Positions 37,866 to 43,083 of a stretch of DNA of 43,083 nucleotides are shown piece after piece (within the stretch, counting starts at the first letter, position 1; each line of letters begins with the position of its first letter). Made by a program: the position numbers and the translations under genes. Source of the stretch: Acholeplasmataceae bacterium (GTDB lineage Bacteria > Bacillota_I > Bacilli_A > Acholeplasmatales > Acholeplasmataceae); contig JANJXB010000051.1 of NCBI GenBank assembly GCA_024709245.1, positions 1 through 43,083 on the forward strand, written 5' to 3'. The notes beneath the pieces were generated by a model. It worked only from the letters and a program-made list of their open reading frames with translations. It was not told the origin of the DNA and did not search any database.

Positions 37866-38030
37866 TGATGTTCGGTAGGTCTCCCGGCTTGACTTCATCC
37901 TAATTTGCGCCTTCCCGCTTTCGCAGTGGCCTATCGCATTTCGTCCGTCTCACGGTTGCTGGGACAGCTTGAGATTGCTACTCAATTCCCTGTTATGTTG
38001 CACGCAACACCGATCCATCGATTCAGTTAC
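37866..38030 (-). ncRNA. Cobalamin (B12) riboswitch
   Basis: Minus strand AACAGGGAATTGAG...AGCTGTCCCAGCAACCGTGAG...GCCACTGCG...GCGGGAAGGCGCAAATTAGGATGAAGTCAAGCCGGGAGACCTACCG, matching B12-box and core. Confidence 0.95.
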
Positions 38031-38034
38031 TTCA

Positions 38035-38063
38035 ATTATAGACTAGGTATCTACTTGAATCAA
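38035..38063 (-). promoter_or_regulatory. Promoter for the cobalamin riboswitch operon
   Basis: Minus strand TTGATT-17 nt-TATAAT. Confidence 0.7.
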
Positions 38064-38110
38064 TACCCCTATCCAAAAATAGTCTCTATTTATAATGAAA
38101 CTGTTTTACT

Positions 38111-38755
38111 TCATTTTTCAAGATGCTTGTAGATTGTTTCGAGCAATGTCTTTTTAGAAACATTCATCATATCCATCAGGTTTTTAACCTGATGCTCATA
38201 CTGATGTTTCAAGATTTGATCTTCCAATCCTGGTAAGTTAATCAGCACATTCATGCATGCTCCTTCAATGGCTGTAGAAAGCATCAAAACACTGACACCA
38301 AGATCCGAGATAGCTGATGTATTGCCATATTTTAACAACATTGGAAGTTGATGAAGTGCAGATAAAGACAGTGTTGCAACTTTGATTGGAACACGGATGG
38401 CTTCTGTTGTTCCTTCTTGAATCTTTTGATTTCTCTCAAGCACTTCAATGGCATTATTCTTAGGCATTTTATAAGCTTTCATGATGAGATTGAATGCATT
38501 GGTATCTTCATCAATCAATGCTTTTAACTCATCTTTGATTAAAATCAGTGCTCGATTGACATCGATGAATTCATATTGAATTTCTTGAGGTAACGCTAAA
38601 AACTTCTTCTTTTCAACCGTCAAATGTCCAACCATACGGGATAAAGCAACACCCATGGTTGCACAAAGTGCACTCACGGATCCTCCTCCAGGAGTTGGAC
38701 TATTGGAGTCAATGGCTTCAACAAAATCTTTTAATGTGTAATCATAGAGTTTCAT
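38111..38755 (-). CDS. Formimidoyltetrahydrofolate cyclodeaminase / methenyl-THF cyclohydrolase (FchA-like)
   Basis: DFVEAIDSNSPTPGGGSVSALCATMGVALSRMVGHLT. Confidence 0.92.
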   Translation of the reverse strand: MKLYDYTLKDFVEAIDSNSPTPGGGSVSALCATMGVALSRMVGHLTVEKKKFLALPQEIQYEFIDVNRALILIKDELKALIDEDTNAFNLIMKAYKMPKNNAIEVLERNQKIQEGTTEAIRVPIKVATLSLSALHQLPMLLKYGNTSAISDLGVSVLMLSTAIEGACMNVLINLPGLEDQILKHQYEHQVKNLMDMMNVSKKTLLETIYKHLEK

Positions 38756-40014
38756 ATTTTCCTCACAATCTGTCTATTGAGGACAACCAGTTTTCCATCA
38801 ATAAAGACATCTTTTGTATGATTAATACCATAATGATAAAGCATGTACGATAAATTAGGAACATTCAGTAAAACGATATTGGCATGTTTTCCGGGCTCCA
38901 GTGATCCATGCGTTTCATGAATACCCAGATGATATGCAGGATTTAATGTGGTGGCATTCAAAATCTCTTCTGGCTTCATATCGTAATGTTGATAAGCCAG
39001 TTGCATGATGAACTGAAAATTTTCTGTAGGACAACTTCCCGGGTTATAATCACCTGAAATGGAGACGATACATCCTGCATCCAGAATTTTGCGTGCGGGT
39101 GCGTATTTTTTCTTTAAATAAAACGAAGTCCCAGGCAATAAATTCGCGGCTACATTGCTTTTTGCAAGTTTTGCAATATCGGAATCCGTGATACTCATCA
39201 AATGATCAATCGAAGTTGCTTCCAAGTCAATGCCTAATGAAGTCCCACCGATCGATTTCATTTCATCGGAATGTAACTTGATTTTAAATCCCATTGCATG
39301 CGCACTCATCAAAATATGTTTGGTATCTTCAACAGAGAACACACCTTCCTCACAGAAAACATCCACCGCTTCTGCAAGTCCGTTTTTTTTGATAAACTTC
39401 AAATCTTCAATCACTTCATCGACATAATCATCTTTATAGTGCGTGTATTCAATCGGTATCGCATGTGCACCCATGTAGGTTGATAGAATATGGATAGGAT
39501 GGTCTTTCGATAATTCTCTAGCTACAGAGAGTTGTTTAACCTCGGTTTCAAGATTCAATCCATATCCACTCTTGGCTTCAACAACCGTAACGCCATAGAG
39601 CATCATTTCATCGAGTGACTGGTAAGCTTTTCGATACAGTTCTCCAAAGGATGCTTGTCTTGTTTTTTCAACCGTATTCAAAATACCTCCACCGGATTTC
39701 AAAATATCCAGATAGGGTACGCCTGCTTTCATTTTGTCATATTCCATCTCGCGAGAACCTGCATGCACCAAATGGGTGTGTGAATCGATGAGACCCGGAA
39801 TCGCAATGGCACCTTTCGCGTCATGTAAAACCGTATATTCTGAAACATGTTGATCAAACGAACCTGTCGATACTGCTAAAATACGATCACCTTGGACAGC
39901 AATAAAAGCACGATCGAGAGAATAGAGTCTCGACATGTTTTTACCCCGAATGGGTGGAACGATATAGGGTGTATACACCGTGTTGATGTTGTAAATGATG
40001 AGATCTGCTTTCAC
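38752..40014 (-). CDS. hutI: Imidazolonepropionase
   Basis: GLIDSHTHLVHAGSREMEYDKMKAGVPYLDILKSGGGILNTVEKTR; VSISGDYNPGSCPTENFQFIMQLA. Confidence 0.96.
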   Translation of the reverse strand: MKADLIIYNINTVYTPYIVPPIRGKNMSRLYSLDRAFIAVQGDRILAVSTGSFDQHVSEYTVLHDAKGAIAIPGLIDSHTHLVHAGSREMEYDKMKAGVPYLDILKSGGGILNTVEKTRQASFGELYRKAYQSLDEMMLYGVTVVEAKSGYGLNLETEVKQLSVARELSKDHPIHILSTYMGAHAIPIEYTHYKDDYVDEVIEDLKFIKKNGLAEAVDVFCEEGVFSVEDTKHILMSAHAMGFKIKLHSDEMKSIGGTSLGIDLEATSIDHLMSITDSDIAKLAKSNVAANLLPGTSFYLKKKYAPARKILDAGCIVSISGDYNPGSCPTENFQFIMQLAYQHYDMKPEEILNATTLNPAYHLGIHETHGSLEPGKHANIVLLNVPNLSYMLYHYGINHTKDVFIDGKLVVLNRQIVRKI

Positions 40015-40023
40015 AGTACCCTC

Positions 40024-40986
40024 CTATACATTAGCCTCAATGATCTTATGTTTTGAAAATCCTCTAAGTTTTAAATGTTTGATGGATAACTCAGTTAATG
40101 TTTCAAGACTCATCTGTTTATCATAAGTCTGCTGGGATGATTGCATGTAATATTTGACAGAGTCCATTAATGCTTCCTGGGGTATTAGACCTATCACCTC
40201 GGAACCTGTAATACTGACTTGATAGCGTTTGGCTTCCATGACTACGGTTTCAAAGATTCGATAGATTGGGTTTTTCTTATAATCCAATATATTCATAGTG
40301 ACCTGTACACAATTCATCTCAGACAATGTTGCAGGTCCTGCTTGAATGTATTGAAATCCACCAGAGGATTGTCGAATTGCTTTTGCAATGAATGAAGCTA
40401 CTTTCTCATCGGTCGTATTCAAATCAATGTTGTAAGCCACTAAAGGCATTCTCGCACCAATAGCAACCACTCCAAAGGTTGGATGAATCATGGGTTGACC
40501 ATAGTCTGGTTTCCATTCCGGCAATGTGATCTTTGTCGACATGCCTTCAAACTCACCTTTTCGAATATCCGGCAATTGGATACGGTTATCCTGTGTAGCT
40601 GCCTTCGCATATAAGTATACAGGAATTTGATGCATATAGGACACATGAATGGCTAAATCCTTGGCACATTCAATACATTCTTCCATGGTGATATTCGAAA
40701 TAGGGATGAAGGGAACCACATCAACTGCTCCCATTCTGGGATGTTCACCTTTGTGCATTCTCATGTCAATTTTTTCGATTGCACGTCTAAAAAACTCAAT
40801 CAAAGGGAGAATCATGAAATGAGGATCACCAATCAATGTGATGACTGTTCGATGATAGTCCTGATCTGGTTCATAGGAAATCAATTGGAATCCTTGTTGG
40901 TTCTTTAAAGGTTCAACGATGTATTCAATGATATCTAAGTTTCTACCTTCGCTGATGTTGGGTACGCATTGAGCTATTCTATTCAT
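40024..40986 (-). CDS. ftcD: Glutamate formimidoyltransferase
   Basis: MNRIAQCVPNISEGRNLDIIEYIVEPL; HKGEHPRMGAVDVVPFIPI; start chosen at internal Met overlapping the hutU stop. Confidence 0.95.
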   Translation of the reverse strand: MNRIAQCVPNISEGRNLDIIEYIVEPLKNQQGFQLISYEPDQDYHRTVITLIGDPHFMILPLIEFFRRAIEKIDMRMHKGEHPRMGAVDVVPFIPISNITMEECIECAKDLAIHVSYMHQIPVYLYAKAATQDNRIQLPDIRKGEFEGMSTKITLPEWKPDYGQPMIHPTFGVVAIGARMPLVAYNIDLNTTDEKVASFIAKAIRQSSGGFQYIQAGPATLSEMNCVQVTMNILDYKKNPIYRIFETVVMEAKRYQVSITGSEVIGLIPQEALMDSVKYYMQSSQQTYDKQMSLETLTELSIKHLKLRGFSKHKIIEANV

Positions 40987-43000
40987 GTTTTTTTCCTTTG
41001 TAGTGATGGATGACTTGATCCAAAAGTGATGGGTCTGCATGTTCAGGGAGTGTGATCGTGGTGTGTGATTGAGTCTGATGATACATCTTGACAGTCTCAA
41101 TGGCGTGAGGGTTTTGTGCCCATGCTCTTCTGGATACCCCTGTCATGACATCATGAAGCATTGCACTTTTTAAGATGGCATCACATCGCTTCGATCCGTC
41201 TAGAACCATACCATAACCGCCATTGATGGATTTACCGATACCGACACCTCCACCGTTGTGTAAAGCGACTAAACTCATTCCACGACTTGCATTGCCTAGT
41301 GCAACTTGGGTTGCCATTTCAGCCATGATATTACTGCCATCCTTGATGTTTGATGTTTCGCGGAAAGGACTATCGGTTCCACCTGTATCATGATGATCTC
41401 TACCGAGCATGATGGGTCCTATTTCTTTATTTCTAACCATTTCATTGAATTTGAGTGCAATTTTTAAGCGCCCATATGCGTCTTGATATAGTATACGTGC
41501 TTTTGTACCGACAACGAGTTGATTGGATTTGGCATGCTTGATCCAAAGATAATTATCCATATCCTGGAATCTTCTGTTTTGATCAATCATGTCCATGGCT
41601 GCTTGATCGGTTAAATCTAAATCATGATCACTTCCTGATAGACAAACCCATCGGAATGGTCCATAACCATAGTCAAAAAGGATGGGACCCATGATATCTT
41701 CAACATAGGACGGATAGATGAAACCTTCTAAATCATCGTGTCCGTTTTTGCAGATGGAGGTTTCTCCTGTATCGTAGATTGCTTTTAAGAATGAATTGCC
41801 GTAATCAAAAAAGTATGTACCTTGTTGTGTCAATTTTTGTATGGCTTGATAGTGTCTGATCAAACTTTCATTGACTTTACGATTGAATAATTTGGGATTG
41901 TTTTTGAGTAATTGAGTGCGTTCTTCGAATGTTAAACCGACAGGACAGTACCCACCTTCGTACACAGCATGACAAGAAGTTTGATCCGATAACAGATCAA
42001 TAGGATGTTGATTTAATATGGCGTATTCGAGTAGATCGACGATGTTACCATGATAGGCAATGGCAATCGCCTGTCCTTTTTTCTGAGCATCTGATGCGGT
42101 CATAAAGGCTTCATGAGGCGATGAATAGACTTGATGAATCCAACCTTGTTTCAATCTGGTTTCGATTCTAGATGGATCTACTTCTGCGATTAATGCAACT
42201 CCACCAGCAATTTGGCATGCCTTACCTTGAGCACCACTCATCCCACCGAGACCCGATGAAACAAACAGTTTCCCCATCAGGTTTTGATCAGGTTTTAAAC
42301 CAAGTTTCATTCTTCCTGCATTCAGCAATGTTGAATAGGTTCCATGGACAATACCTTGTGGTCCGATGTACATTAAACCTCCAGCAGTCATCTGTCCATA
42401 ATTGGCAACACCGATGGCGGATGCTCGATTGAAACTATCAGCATGATCAAACTGTCCAATCATTAAACCATTGGTAATGACGACTCGAGGTGAGTTTTTG
42501 CTAGATAGAAAGAGACCTAAAGGGTGACCCGACATGATGATGAGTGTTTGATTTGAATGCATGATTTCCAAGTACTTTTTGATTAAGGTGTATTGCATCC
42601 AGTTCTGACAGACTTGGCCCGTTTCTCCATACGTCACCAGTTCATAGGGATAGAGGGCAACATCAAAATCCAAGTTATTATCCATCATGACTTGGAACGC
42701 TTTTCCTTCAAGAGTGAAACCCTGATACTGATCGATTGGTTTTCCTTTCAGATGTCCTTCGGGTCGAAAGCGGTAACCGTATATACGGCCTCTTTCCATC
42801 AACTCTTCCATGAATTCACCTGCAAGTATAGGGTGCCACTTTTCAGGTATGTATCGTAATGCATTTGAAAGTGCGAGTTTGATATCGGACTCGGATAAAT
42901 TTGATGATCTTTTTGGAGCTCTTCGGATGCCTTTCACAAAGTCTTGTTTATCTGGAAGAGTCTTAAATAAGTCTTCGATACTGATGGTTTTATGCTTCAT
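40979..43000 (-). CDS. hutU: Urocanate hydratase (long form)
   Basis: FVSSGLGGMSGAQGKACQIAGGVALIAEVDPSRIETRLKQGW; LGRDHHDTGGTDSPFRET; NGGGVGIGKSINGGYGMVLDGS. Confidence 0.96.
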   Translation of the reverse strand: MKHKTISIEDLFKTLPDKQDFVKGIRRAPKRSSNLSESDIKLALSNALRYIPEKWHPILAGEFMEELMERGRIYGYRFRPEGHLKGKPIDQYQGFTLEGKAFQVMMDNNLDFDVALYPYELVTYGETGQVCQNWMQYTLIKKYLEIMHSNQTLIIMSGHPLGLFLSSKNSPRVVITNGLMIGQFDHADSFNRASAIGVANYGQMTAGGLMYIGPQGIVHGTYSTLLNAGRMKLGLKPDQNLMGKLFVSSGLGGMSGAQGKACQIAGGVALIAEVDPSRIETRLKQGWIHQVYSSPHEAFMTASDAQKKGQAIAIAYHGNIVDLLEYAILNQHPIDLLSDQTSCHAVYEGGYCPVGLTFEERTQLLKNNPKLFNRKVNESLIRHYQAIQKLTQQGTYFFDYGNSFLKAIYDTGETSICKNGHDDLEGFIYPSYVEDIMGPILFDYGYGPFRWVCLSGSDHDLDLTDQAAMDMIDQNRRFQDMDNYLWIKHAKSNQLVVGTKARILYQDAYGRLKIALKFNEMVRNKEIGPIMLGRDHHDTGGTDSPFRETSNIKDGSNIMAEMATQVALGNASRGMSLVALHNGGGVGIGKSINGGYGMVLDGSKRCDAILKSAMLHDVMTGVSRRAWAQNPHAIETVKMYHQTQSHTTITLPEHADPSLLDQVIHHYKGKKHE

Positions 43001-43083
43001 TTCTCCTCCGTTACAAAAACGTCATCAATGAACGCTTGGCTCATGACCAGTGATTCAATCTGATGTAAGTATGGATACATGAT
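42997..43083 (-). CDS. hutH: C-terminal end of upstream gene, possibly histidine ammonia-lyase (partial)
   Basis: Open frame ...IMYPYLHQIESLVMSQAFIDDVFVTEEK* whose TGA overlaps the hutU ATG; identity inferred from operon context only. Confidence 0.45.
   Translation of the reverse strand: MMYPYLHQIESLVMSQAFIDDVFVTEEK

Noticed and set aside
1-43083. Mobile elements, prophage, tRNA or rRNA genes
   Set aside because: No transposase, integrase or phage proteins in the ORFs, and no tRNA or rRNA recognised by eye; a tRNAscan/Infernal run would be needed to exclude small RNAs.

Overview
The window is a low-GC segment from a standard-code bacterium, probably Bacillota or Izemoplasma/Acholeplasma-like (inference only). 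Most genes lie on the minus strand. In order it holds: a pyruvate dehydrogenase operon (pdhA-pdhB-pdhC-lpd, lpd truncated); an Orn/Lys/Arg decarboxylase with an agmatinase; an MscS channel; feoA-feoB plus a small Cys-rich FeoB-associated ORF absent from the supplied track; a GGDEF protein; and a ~2300-aa modular lipoprotein. Next comes a light/isoprenoid-flavoured locus: class II photolyase, DUF92/VTE6-like, VTE5/dolichol-kinase-like, a divergent heliorhodopsin, and a tocopherol-cyclase/VTE1-like protein. A complete lysine-fermentation operon follows (maoC-atoD-atoA-kal-kce-kdd-kamA-kamB-like-kamD-kamE-tfoX-like-cobalamin adenosyltransferase), preceded by a lysine riboswitch whose terminator overlaps the 3' strand of P1, which predicts an ON switch. 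After that is a cobalamin-riboswitch operon with a transcobalamin/intrinsic-factor-like lipoprotein, a second DUF4430 protein and an ECF S-component. The window ends in a histidine-degradation operon (hutU, ftcD, hutI, fchA-like, and probably the tail of hutH). The best candidates for under-described biology are: (i) the transcobalamin-like ECF vitamin B12 uptake operon, (ii) the heliorhodopsin/VTE-like/photolyase neighbourhood with its shared divergent control region, and (iii) the predicted lysine-activated riboswitch on a lysine catabolic operon. All calls are by eye from sequence; no searches were run.
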